This document shows, piece after piece, positions 50,458-58,820 of a stretch of 64,000 bases of DNA. The position numbers and the translations under genes were made by a program. Position 1 is the first letter of the stretch; each line of letters begins with the position of its first letter. The notes below the pieces were generated by a model. It made no database searches. It worked only from the letters and a program-made list of their open reading frames with translations, and was not told where the DNA came from. The stretch comes from an uncultured Myxococcales bacterium (GTDB lineage Bacteria; Myxococcota; Myxococcia; Myxococcales; Myxococcaceae): positions 310,001 to 374,000 of the forward strand of contig CALJKW010000055.1 in NCBI GenBank assembly GCA_937980205.1, in the 5' to 3' direction.

Positions 50458-51728
50458 CGGCAGGTCCCCATTGCGACCTTGTCGTCGAGGTCCGCGTTGG
50501 TGTGGCACTTGAGGCACGCGCGGTCGTTCGCCTGGCGAAGCGCGCGGCAGCGGCCCTGGATGCCGTCGGGGTGCGGAATGGTTCCGCCGCCCGTCTGGCC
50601 GCCGACCCTCACACCCGTGGTCGCGTGGCACCGCATGCACGACTCCTCGCGGTGGCAGCCGATGCACTGGTTGATGTTGCGCGCCGCGGAGACGGAGTGA
50701 TGGCGCGGGCTGACCGTGTTGCTCTTGAAGTCTTCGTCGTGCACCTGCAGGTTGCGCGCGCGCAGCGTCGGGTCGGCGCTCATGCCGATGCCGACGCGCT
50801 CGTGACACGCCGCGCAGAACGACTGGTAGCGGTGGCAGGCGTCGCACTGCAGCGAGTCCATGCGGGCCTGCACGGGGTGCAGGGTGACGTAGTCGTTGGG
50901 GTGCACGCTCAGCGGCTTCTGCAGCGAGTCGTGGCACGTCGCGCAGTAGCTGTCGGTGTGGCACTCGCCGCAGGCGCGGCGGTCGACCTTCGCGCGGGTG
51001 CCGTGCGTGAGCTCGTAGCGCGGGCCGTGATCGAGGCCGAGCGGGTCGCCCTGCATGGGCCTCAGCGCCGCCGTCGCGAACGAGACCTGCAGGCGCCCCG
51101 ACGGGTCCGTCACGTGGCACACGTTGCAGCCCGCCGGAGCCCCGGCGCCGTTGTGGCACTCGAGGCACGTCTTCATCTTCGGCAGCTGGTAGCGCGTGGA
51201 GAGCTCGACCTCTTCCATGCCCTTGCCGGTCGCGCCGAAGTGGCAGCGGTCGCAGGTGATGTCCTTCTGCTTCTCGAAGTGGATCTTGTGGTTGAAGATC
51301 AGGTTCGGCGTCGGCCAGTTCGCTGCCGCCACCTTCTTCGTCTTCGCGTCGAAGCCCAGGTGGCACGTCTCGCACGCCGCCGCGGGGTCGACCTTCTGCC
51401 CCTTCGAGGCGCTCTCGATGTCGTGGCAGGCCTCGCACTCTTCGTGCTCCGGCCACCAGGCGCTCGACTTGTCCTTGCGGGGCTTCGCGAGCGGCAGCAG
51501 CTTGTCGCTCGCCTTCTCGCTGTCGGGCGCCTGGGCGTGGCAGGCCTCGCAGGGGGCGCCCACCCCGCCCGCGGCCTCGGACTTCACGTGCTGGCCGTGG
51601 TTGAACTCGATGGGGATGCGCTGGGCCGGGTAGATGGCCTCGTGGCGATCGCGGCCGGTCGCGGCGAAGGCGATGCCGGCCGCTCCGAGCATGCAGATCA
51701 ACGCGAGGAGAGTTCGCCGCACCGTCAT
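50454..51728 (-). CDS. Exported 13-heme c-type cytochrome
   Basis: 424 residues. A signal peptide (LLALICMLGAAGIAFAATG) directs it to the periplasm. I count 13 CxxCH motifs (CEACH twice, CETCH, CDRCH, CLECH, CNVCH, CGECH, CATCH, CDACH, CAACH, CIGCH, CMRCH, CLKCH). Many isolated His (FNHGQH, FNHKIH, PRHHSV) could be distal ligands. It resembles cytochrome c3/c7-type multiheme chains and should carry electrons in the periplasm, for anaerobic respiration or extracellular transfer. No quinol oxidase or reductase partner is next to it. Confidence 0.92.
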   Translation of the reverse strand: MTVRRTLLALICMLGAAGIAFAATGRDRHEAIYPAQRIPIEFNHGQHVKSEAAGGVGAPCEACHAQAPDSEKASDKLLPLAKPRKDKSSAWWPEHEECEACHDIESASKGQKVDPAAACETCHLGFDAKTKKVAAANWPTPNLIFNHKIHFEKQKDITCDRCHFGATGKGMEEVELSTRYQLPKMKTCLECHNGAGAPAGCNVCHVTDPSGRLQVSFATAALRPMQGDPLGLDHGPRYELTHGTRAKVDRRACGECHTDSYCATCHDSLQKPLSVHPNDYVTLHPVQARMDSLQCDACHRYQSFCAACHERVGIGMSADPTLRARNLQVHDEDFKSNTVSPRHHSVSAARNINQCIGCHREESCMRCHATTGVRVGGQTGGGTIPHPDGIQGRCRALRQANDRACLKCHTNADLDDKVAMGTCR

Positions 51729-51782
51729 GAAGGCGGCGCAGGTTATCGCGCTGAATGTGGCGCGCTACACTAATCCCTCGTC

Positions 51783-54218
51783 ATGCGCCGTCTCGCCGTC
51801 ACCGCCGCCCTCGTCGCGGCCTGCTCGAAGCCGCCGACGGACGGAGGCCTCGACGTCCGCGTCCTCGTCCAGCCCCAGGTGAAGGCCAACTGCGTGTCGA
51901 TCGCGGCGGTGAAGACCTCGGGCGGAATGGAGCGCCCCTCGAACCTGGCCACCCGCAAGCCCGAGCTGCACTTCGGCGTCGCCACCGGCAACGGGCTCGA
52001 CGGCGAGATCCGCCTCGTCGCGCGCGGCTGGCTCGGCGACTGCTCTGCGAGCCCGACGCTCAACGCCGAGAGCGCGCCGGTCGTCGCGACGCTGAAGGCC
52101 GGCGGCGTGAGCCGCGAGCTCATCACCCTCGAGCTCACCGGAGCGCTGGACGACGGCGACCTCGACGGCTACCGGGCGAAGGCCTCGGGCGGCGTCGACT
52201 GCGATGACGGGAACATGACGGTGAACCCCGAAGCCGACGAGCTGTGCGCCAACGGGCTCGACGACGACTGCAACGGCAAGCGCGACTGCGCGGACACTCC
52301 GAAGTGCGACGACGTGGCGTGCGACGACGGCCGCGCGTGCAGCCTTTCGGACCGGTGCATGGCGGGCGCGTGCGTCGGCGACTCGCCGATGTGCAACACG
52401 CCGACGGGCCCCTGCTTCCGCCTGCCGGGGCAGTGCCTCGACGACGGCGGCTGCTCGTACACCGTGGCGCTCGGCGCCGCGTGCGACGGCGGCGTCTGCG
52501 CGAGCAACGGCGCCTGCCTGCCGGCCGGCTCGGAGCTCGACTGCACCAACGGCATCGACGACAACATGCGCGACGGCATCGACTGCGCAGATCCCTCGTG
52601 CCTCATGCAGCGCTGCAGCGACGGGGTCGCCTGCACCATCGACGACACCTGCGTCGCCGTCTCGGCCAACGGCTGCTCCGGCACGCTGCGCACGTGCGCC
52701 GCCCCGCCCTCGGCCTGCCACGACGCCGGCACGTGCGAGCCCGTCAGCGGCGCGTGCGTCTACCCGGTCGCGGTCGGCGCGAGCTGCGACGACTCGGATC
52801 TGTGCACCACGCTCGATCGCTGCCAGGCGAACGGCACGTGCAGCGGTCAGGCGAAGACGTGCACCACGCCCCCGAACCTCGAGTGCTGGAACCGCCAGGG
52901 CACCTGCGTGCCCGACAGCGGGACCTGCGCGTACACCGTCGACGCCGGCGCCCTCTGCAACGATCTCGACCCCTGCACGCAGCCCGACATGTGCAACACG
53001 AGCGGCTTCTGCGTCGGCTCGACGTTTTCGTGTCCGCCGCCCGCGCCGTGCTTCGCGGCGGGCATCTGCCGGCCCGACGCCGGCTGCGGCTACGCGCCGA
53101 TCACCGGCGGTTCGTGCGACGGCGGCTTCTGCGTCGCCGGCTCGTGCCAGCAGCTCGTCGACTTCGACTACGTCCCGTCGAACTTCACGCCGAGCGCGAT
53201 CACGGTCTGGTCGCCGCCGGTGCGCATTCAGCAGGGCTGTGACCCCGAGCTCTCCACGAACGGCGGCGGCTCCTTCGCGCGCACGTGCATGCAGACGCTG
53301 CCCACGCCGTTCACGGTCACGCTCGCCGATGGGCGGCAGGCGATCGTGCTCGGCTTCGGCGCGCTCGTCATCGACGCCAACGCGACGTTCACGATCACCG
53401 GCGACAAGCCGGTCATCTTCGCGGTGCGCGGCGACGCGAACATCGCGGGCCTCATCGACGCGAGCTCACGCCGCGGCCTCCAGAATGACGACGGCCCCGG
53501 CGGCGGCTACGCCCTGTGCGGCGCGGGCGTCGGCGCGACCGGCAGCTTCGCTTCGCGCGGCGGCGGCGGCGGCGGCGGCGCCTTCGGCTCGGCCGGCAGC
53601 GCCGGCGCAGGCCCCGCAGCGGCCGTCGCGGGCGCCGTCAACGGCGACGGTGGGCTCGTGCCGCTGCGAGGGGGCTGCAACGGCGGCCCGGGCGGCCTCA
53701 ACCAGATGAACGCCGGCCGGGGCGGCGGAGCGCTTCAGCTCTCCGTCGCCGGCACCCTCACCTTGAGCGGCGACATCGCCGCGTCGGGCAGCGGAGGCCT
53801 CGGCGGCAACGCGAACCAGGGAGGCGGCGGCGGCGGCAGCGGCGGCGCGATTCTGCTCGAGGGCAAGCGCGTCGTGGCCAGCGGCCTGTTGCTGACGAAC
53901 GGCGGCGGAGGCGGCGAAGGCGGCGGCGAGACGTTCGCCGGCATCTTCGGCGGCAACGGCTCGCGGCAGCAGATCGCCCCGGCCCCCGGCGGCGGCCTGA
54001 ACCCCGTCGGCGGCAACGGCGCCAACGGCGCAGCAGGGCGCGTGGGCGCAGGCAGCTTCGTCGCCGCCGGGAGCCAGCAGGCGGCGGGCAGCGGTGGCCA
54101 GGCGGGAGGAGGCGGCGGCGGCGGCGGTGTCGGCCGCATCCAGATCCGAGCCTTCACCGGAGGCTGCGCGTTCGACGCCGGCTTCTCCGGCGCGCTCGTG
54201 CGCAGCGGCTGCCCTTGA
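51783..54218 (+). CDS. MopE-like Cys-rich lipoprotein with Gly-rich C-terminal region
   Basis: 811 residues. Lipoprotein signal MRRLAVTAALVAACSKP. A metal-binding-type MopE motif reads VDCDDGNMTVNPEADELCAN followed by GLDDDCNGKRDC. From about residue 170 to 450 come repeated Cys modules (CxxGxC, LCTTLDRCQANGTCSGQ) with regular Cys spacing. The last 260 residues are extremely Gly-rich with beta-type units (LTLSGDIAASGSGGLGGNAN). Such proteins are typical of myxobacterial surfaces. GGC tandem runs make this region prone to length change. Confidence 0.8.
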   Translation: MRRLAVTAALVAACSKPPTDGGLDVRVLVQPQVKANCVSIAAVKTSGGMERPSNLATRKPELHFGVATGNGLDGEIRLVARGWLGDCSASPTLNAESAPVVATLKAGGVSRELITLELTGALDDGDLDGYRAKASGGVDCDDGNMTVNPEADELCANGLDDDCNGKRDCADTPKCDDVACDDGRACSLSDRCMAGACVGDSPMCNTPTGPCFRLPGQCLDDGGCSYTVALGAACDGGVCASNGACLPAGSELDCTNGIDDNMRDGIDCADPSCLMQRCSDGVACTIDDTCVAVSANGCSGTLRTCAAPPSACHDAGTCEPVSGACVYPVAVGASCDDSDLCTTLDRCQANGTCSGQAKTCTTPPNLECWNRQGTCVPDSGTCAYTVDAGALCNDLDPCTQPDMCNTSGFCVGSTFSCPPPAPCFAAGICRPDAGCGYAPITGGSCDGGFCVAGSCQQLVDFDYVPSNFTPSAITVWSPPVRIQQGCDPELSTNGGGSFARTCMQTLPTPFTVTLADGRQAIVLGFGALVIDANATFTITGDKPVIFAVRGDANIAGLIDASSRRGLQNDDGPGGGYALCGAGVGATGSFASRGGGGGGGAFGSAGSAGAGPAAAVAGAVNGDGGLVPLRGGCNGGPGGLNQMNAGRGGGALQLSVAGTLTLSGDIAASGSGGLGGNANQGGGGGGSGGAILLEGKRVVASGLLLTNGGGGGEGGGETFAGIFGGNGSRQQIAPAPGGGLNPVGGNGANGAAGRVGAGSFVAAGSQQAAGSGGQAGGGGGGGGVGRIQIRAFTGGCAFDAGFSGALVRSGCP

Positions 54219-54234
54219 GCTTCGAACTCAGAAG

Positions 54235-55086
54235 CTAGAAGCGCCCGCCGAGGATCGAGAGCTGCGCGCCGCTGATGCCGCCGGCGCCCTGATCCGACGA
54301 GAAGATGGGCGCGAGGTTCGGCACGCCGATGGTGACGCCGCCCTGCTCTCGCACGTTGAACAGCGCGAAGCCCGCCGAGCCCGGCTTGCCGAAGCGCGGC
54401 GTCTTGAACAGGTTGATCATCGCCATCTGCACCAGCGGGACGACACCGATCGTGCCGACCAGCAGCACCCACGGGTTGGCGGCGGCGTTCCGCGCGCTGT
54501 CGCGCGTGAGGTACGCGAGGCCCATCACGAGGCCTTCCGTTCCGAGGCCGATGAGCGCGGCGGGCCACGTCTCGGAGTAGTACCAGCGGCTGCCGTTCGC
54601 GATGGAGACCTCGGTCTGCGCGCTGCTCAGCGGAATGGCGGCGAACAGCACGACGTAGAGCACGGCGCTCACCGTGGCGTCTCCGAACGCGGGCTGACCG
54701 TTCTCGATGAAGCCGCGCAGCAGCAGGAAGTACGGCAGCAGTGAAACGCCGGCGGCCGTCAGCGCGCCGAAGAGGCCCTCGCTGATCATGAGGCCCCACT
54801 CCACCGGCGGCTTCTCATCGGTGGCCGGCTTCGGCGTCCCATACGGAGACGGCGTCACCGACGGCGGAGGCGTCAGCGTCGGCGGAGGCGGCGTGCCCGG
54901 TGACACCGTCGAAGGCTCCGGCGGAGGAGCCGGAGGCGGCGTCACGGCCGGCGGAGGCGGAGGCGGTGGCGCCGCCGGCCCCTGCGCTGCAGGCGGAGGG
55001 TTGGCCGGAACCATCGGCGGCGGCGGCAGATCCGCGGCCTGGGTGAGAGCCAGATGTGCGACGAAGAGGAAAGCGCTCGAAACCAT
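54235..55086 (-). CDS. Pro-rich membrane protein of unknown function
   Basis: 283 residues. A signal peptide (VSSAFLFVAHLALTQAADL) is followed by a Pro-rich segment of about 75 residues (P-P-P runs), then four or five hydrophobic segments (GLFGALTAAGVSLLPYFLLL; ATVSAVLYVVLFAAIPLSS; PWVLLVGTIGVVPLVQMAMI). It ends in ISGAQLSILGGRF with a final Phe. It may be an outer-membrane or inner-membrane protein; composition is ambiguous. It is 2 bases from ridA on the same strand. Confidence 0.55.
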   Translation of the reverse strand: MVSSAFLFVAHLALTQAADLPPPPMVPANPPPAAQGPAAPPPPPPPAVTPPPAPPPEPSTVSPGTPPPPTLTPPPSVTPSPYGTPKPATDEKPPVEWGLMISEGLFGALTAAGVSLLPYFLLLRGFIENGQPAFGDATVSAVLYVVLFAAIPLSSAQTEVSIANGSRWYYSETWPAALIGLGTEGLVMGLAYLTRDSARNAAANPWVLLVGTIGVVPLVQMAMINLFKTPRFGKPGSAGFALFNVREQGGVTIGVPNLAPIFSSDQGAGGISGAQLSILGGRF

Positions 55087-55088
55087 GA

Positions 55089-55475
55089 TCAGCCTTTAGT
55101 TGCCACGGCGACGGCATCTATTTCGACCCGTGCACCCTTGGGCAGTCCGGCCACTTGAACTGTCGCTCGCGCGGGTGGGTTTGCCGGGAAATAACGCCCG
55201 TACACCTCGTTGACCGCGCCAAAATCGTTCATGTCCATCAAGTAGATCGTGCAGCGCACGACGTGCTCGAAGGAGAGGCCCGCGGCCTGCAACACGGCCC
55301 GCAGGTTGTTCATCACCCGGTCGGTCTGCGCGGCGATGTCTCCGCCGACGAGCTGGCCGGTCTTCGGGTCGAGGGGGATCTGGCCGGACAGGTACACCGT
55401 GTCGCCCGCGCGCACGGCCTGCGAGTAGGGCCCGATGGCCTTCGGCGCGTCGTCGGTCGCGATGATCTGCTTCAA
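55089..55475 (-). CDS. ridA: RidA family reactive-enamine/imine deaminase
   Basis: 128 residues. RidA hydrolyses reactive 2-aminoacrylate and related imines made by PLP enzymes. The start (KQIIATDDAPKAIGPYSQAV) and the catalytic/substrate region VVRCTIYLMDMNDFGAVNEV with FPANPPARATVQVAGLPKGA containing the conserved Arg are typical. Its ATG overlaps the rel stop (ATGA), an unusual but tight pairing. Confidence 0.95.
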   Translation of the reverse strand: MKQIIATDDAPKAIGPYSQAVRAGDTVYLSGQIPLDPKTGQLVGGDIAAQTDRVMNNLRAVLQAAGLSFEHVVRCTIYLMDMNDFGAVNEVYGRYFPANPPARATVQVAGLPKGARVEIDAVAVATKG

Positions 55476-57706
55476 ACGCGCTCCACCGAGTAGACACCCT
55501 GCACTTTTTCGATCGTCTTCATGAGGTCGGTGAGCTGCTTGAGGTCCGAGATGACGACCTCGAACGTGTTCACGGCGCGCTCGTCTCCGGTGGCGCGGCA
55601 GTTGGCCTGCGCGATGTTGACGCCCTTCTTCGAGAAGATGTTCGACATGTCGGCGAGCAGGCCGGGCCGGTCTTGTGTCAGCACGCGCAGGGTGACGCGG
55701 CGCTTGAAGTCGCCCTTCACGTCCCAGCTGACGTCGACGCGCCGCTCGGGGTCGGTCGCGAGCGCCTTGTCACAGCCGGCGGTGTGCACGGTGACGCCGC
55801 GGCCGCGCGTGATGAAGCCGACGATCGGATCTCCCGGCACCGGGGCGCAGCAGCGCGCGAACCGCACCAGGACGTCGTCGACGCCGCCGATGGTGACTCC
55901 GCTGCCGCTCTTCTTGCCGAGCGCCTTCTTCGCGACCTCGGTGACCTTGCCGAACGTGCTGGAGAACAGCCCCCGCCCCTCGCCGTTGTGGCCGCTCGCC
56001 TGGGCCTGCGCCTGCTCGCGCGCGTCCTTCTCGCGGGTCTCAGCGACCTTCTCGGGCGGGAGGATGCGGTCGACGATCTGCGAGACGGCGACCTTGCCGT
56101 AGCCGATGCCGACGAGCAGATCCTCCTCGGTGCGGTAGCCGAGCGCCTCGGCGTGCGGCTTGAGCTCGCCCGACTTGATGAGCTTGTTGAGCGTGAGGCC
56201 GAAGCGCTTGAGCTCTTTCTCGCCGAGCTCGCGGCCCAGCTGCAGGCTCTTCTCGCGCTGCTGCATCTTGATGAAGCCGCGGATCTTCTGCTGGGCGCGG
56301 CTCGTCTTGACGAACGTGAGCCAGTCTTTCGACGGGTGCGCCTGCGGGCTGGTGAGCACCTCGACCTGGTCGCCGTTCTTCAGCTTGTAGCGAAGCGGGA
56401 CGATCTTGCCGTTGACCTTCGCGCCGACGCAGCGGCCGCCGACGTCCGAGTGAATCGCGTAGGCGAAGTCGACGGGAGTCGCGCCGCGCGGCAGCGACTT
56501 CACGTCGCCCTTGGGCGTGAAGACGAAGACCTCGTCGGTGAAGAGATCGACCTTCACCGTGTCGAGGAACTCCTTGGGGTCCTTCAAGTCCTGCTGCCAC
56601 TCCATGAGCTGGCGCAGCCAGGCGAACTTCTCGTCGTCGGTCGACAGCGAGGCGCGGCCCTCTTTGTAGGCCCAGTGCGCGGCGATGCCTTCCTCGGCGA
56701 TCTTGTGCATCTCGTCGGTGCGGATCTGCACCTCGACGCGCTCGCTCATCGGGCCGATGACCGTCGTGTGCAGCGACTGGTACATGTTCGGCTTCGGGAT
56801 CGCGATGAAGTCTTTGAAGCGGCCCGGCACCGGCTTCCACATCTGGTGAATGAGCCCGAGCGACTCGTAGCAGTGGCCGAGCTCGGGCACGATGATGCGG
56901 AACGCGATGACGTCGGGCACCTGCTCGAACTCGATGCCCTGCGCCTTCATCTTCTTGTGAATCGAGTAGAGGTGCTTGAAGCGGCCCGTCACGCGCCCGG
57001 GGATGTTGCGCTCTTTGAGCTTCTCCTCGATGAGGCGGACGACGTCTTCGATGTACTTCTCGCGCTCTTTCTTGCGGCGGTTGACCTTCTCGGTGAGCTC
57101 TTTGAAGTCCCCGGGCTTCAGGTACTGGAAGCTCAGGTCCTCGAGCTCGGTCTTGATCCAGCTGATGCCGAGGCGGTTCGCGAGCGGCGCATAGATGTCG
57201 AGGGTCTCCTGCGCGATGCGCTGCTGCTTGTCCTCGCGCATGTGCTCGAGCGTCCGCATGTTGTGCGTGCGGTCGGCGAGCTTCACCAGGATGACGCGAA
57301 TGTCCTGCGCCATCGCGATGATCATCTTGCGGAAGTTCTCGGCCTGCTTCTCTTCCTGGCTGAGCGTGTTGCTCGCGGAGAACTTCGACAGCTTCGTGAC
57401 GCCGTCGACGATGTTGAAGATCTCCTCGCCGAAGAGATCTTTCACCTCGTCCGGCGTGGCGAGCGTGTCTTCGATCGTGTCGTGCAAGAGGCCCGAGACG
57501 ATCGACGCCTCGTCGAGCTTGAGCTGCGCGAGCAGGCCGGCGACCTCGAGCGGGTGCACGAGGTACGGCTCACCCGACTTGCGGACCTGACCCTGGTGCA
57601 CCTTCGCCGAATAGACGTAGGCCTTCTTGATGATGTCGAGGTCGGGATCCGGGTGGTAGCTCGCGACGCGCTGGAGGATGTCGTTCAGGCGAATCAATGC
57701 CACCAA
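55472..57706 (-). CDS. rel: Bifunctional (p)ppGpp synthetase/hydrolase, RelA/SpoT family
   Basis: 744 residues. HD hydrolase domain with SGLLHDTIEDT (His75/Asp76 and Glu79/Asp80), synthetase domain with RVEVQIRTDEMHKIAEEGIA, then TGS (VFTPKGDVKSLPRGATPVDF) and ACT at the C-terminus (LRVLTQDRPGLLADMSNIFS). The intact HD residues argue for a bifunctional Rel rather than a RelA-only enzyme. The TTG at 57706 gives the listed length; TTG 57697, with a GGTGG upstream, or GTG 57703 are equally possible starts. It controls the stringent response, known to trigger development in Myxococcus. Confidence 0.95.
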   Translation of the reverse strand: MVALIRLNDILQRVASYHPDPDLDIIKKAYVYSAKVHQGQVRKSGEPYLVHPLEVAGLLAQLKLDEASIVSGLLHDTIEDTLATPDEVKDLFGEEIFNIVDGVTKLSKFSASNTLSQEEKQAENFRKMIIAMAQDIRVILVKLADRTHNMRTLEHMREDKQQRIAQETLDIYAPLANRLGISWIKTELEDLSFQYLKPGDFKELTEKVNRRKKEREKYIEDVVRLIEEKLKERNIPGRVTGRFKHLYSIHKKMKAQGIEFEQVPDVIAFRIIVPELGHCYESLGLIHQMWKPVPGRFKDFIAIPKPNMYQSLHTTVIGPMSERVEVQIRTDEMHKIAEEGIAAHWAYKEGRASLSTDDEKFAWLRQLMEWQQDLKDPKEFLDTVKVDLFTDEVFVFTPKGDVKSLPRGATPVDFAYAIHSDVGGRCVGAKVNGKIVPLRYKLKNGDQVEVLTSPQAHPSKDWLTFVKTSRAQQKIRGFIKMQQREKSLQLGRELGEKELKRFGLTLNKLIKSGELKPHAEALGYRTEEDLLVGIGYGKVAVSQIVDRILPPEKVAETREKDAREQAQAQASGHNGEGRGLFSSTFGKVTEVAKKALGKKSGSGVTIGGVDDVLVRFARCCAPVPGDPIVGFITRGRGVTVHTAGCDKALATDPERRVDVSWDVKGDFKRRVTLRVLTQDRPGLLADMSNIFSKKGVNIAQANCRATGDERAVNTFEVVISDLKQLTDLMKTIEKVQGVYSVERV

Positions 57707-57811
57707 ATCGTAACTGCCGTGGCGCAGCGCAGCAATGTCGGACGCGGGCCGTGAAGCCTGCGAGACTCCTTGCAGAACCGGGAGGTTTCACCGACTATCG
57801 CGCCGCCAAAC

Positions 57812-58819
57812 ATGTCGGCGCTTCTGCTCAGCAACCTCGGAGTCATCTGCCCCAAGTGCGACTTCCTCAACGTCGTCGGTGCGGCGAAGTGTGTGACGTG
57901 TGGGGCCTCCGTGACGGACGGCCCGTCGGCGGCCCCGGCGGCCTCGGGGCGCCCTGACACGAAGGCTCCGCCGGCCCCGTCGCTGGCCGACAATCCCCCG
58001 CCGCCGAGCGGCGCGGCGTCTCAGCCTCCGGGTCTGCGGCGCACGCAGCCGGCCCCTGCGGCGAAGCCGCCCGAGCCCGCTGCGCCGCCGAAGGTGGCCG
58101 CGAAGCCGCCGCCGGCCGAGAAGCCTGCTCCTGCTGCCGAGAAGCCCCCTGCGGCGCCCGCCGCTGCACCGGCCGCCGCCCCGAAGTTCGCCCTGAACGT
58201 GATCGGCGGTCCCGCGCGCGGCCAGAAGTTCCGCGTCGGGGCGAACGGCGCCCAGATCGGCCGCAGCAAGGGCGTCGTGCTGTTCCCCGACGATCCGTTC
58301 GTCTCGCCGCTGCACGCGACCGTCGTGGTCAAAGACGGCCGCGTGATGATCCGCGACGAGGGCAGCACCTCGGGCGTGTACGTCAGCATCCAGGGGCAGG
58401 AGACCATCCCCCCCGACTGCTACTTCGCCACCGGCATCCGCCTGTTCCGGTACGCCGGCGCGCTCGAGCCGGCGCCGCCGTTCGTGCCCGGGCGCATGGT
58501 CGTCTACGGCGCGCCGGTGCCGCCGAACCAGGTGCACTACCACGTCGAAGAGATTCTCCTCGGCGATCGCCCGGGCAAGGCCGTCATCACCGCGGGCCCG
58601 ATTCTGACCATCGGCCAGAGCAAGTGCGATCTCTCGTACGCGAACGACGAGGGCATGGCGCCGCGGCACTGCGAGCTGTCGCCGATGCCGACCGGCGCGA
58701 TGATCCGCGATCTGTCGGGCGGCCTCGGCACCTACGTGCGCGTGAAGGGCGAGCGGCCGCTGAAGGCCGGCGACCGGGTGCGCATCGGCCAGCAGACGCT
58801 GCAGCTCGAAGCGCTCTGA
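57812..58819 (+). CDS. Zinc-ribbon protein with two FHA-like domains
   Basis: 335 residues from the ATG at 57812. A CPKCDFLN...CVTCGAS zinc ribbon lies at about residues 13-33. A Pro/Ala/Lys linker of about 95 residues follows. The first FHA domain (residues ~130-220) has GAQIGRSKGVVLF and SPLHATVVV. A second FHA-like domain ends the protein with LTIGQSKCDLSY and APRHCELS. In domain 1 the usual SRxH reads SPLHA, so phospho-Thr binding there is uncertain. It is divergent from rel and 4.4 kb from the Ser/Thr kinase. Confidence 0.82.
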   Translation: MSALLLSNLGVICPKCDFLNVVGAAKCVTCGASVTDGPSAAPAASGRPDTKAPPAPSLADNPPPPSGAASQPPGLRRTQPAPAAKPPEPAAPPKVAAKPPPAEKPAPAAEKPPAAPAAAPAAAPKFALNVIGGPARGQKFRVGANGAQIGRSKGVVLFPDDPFVSPLHATVVVKDGRVMIRDEGSTSGVYVSIQGQETIPPDCYFATGIRLFRYAGALEPAPPFVPGRMVVYGAPVPPNQVHYHVEEILLGDRPGKAVITAGPILTIGQSKCDLSYANDEGMAPRHCELSPMPTGAMIRDLSGGLGTYVRVKGERPLKAGDRVRIGQQTLQLEAL

Positions 58820-58820
58820 T

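Noticed and set aside
51783..54218. Antisense and other-frame open readings in the Cys/Gly-rich lipoprotein gene
   Set aside because: They are low-complexity His/Arg or Pro runs generated by the GGC and TGC-rich coding strand.
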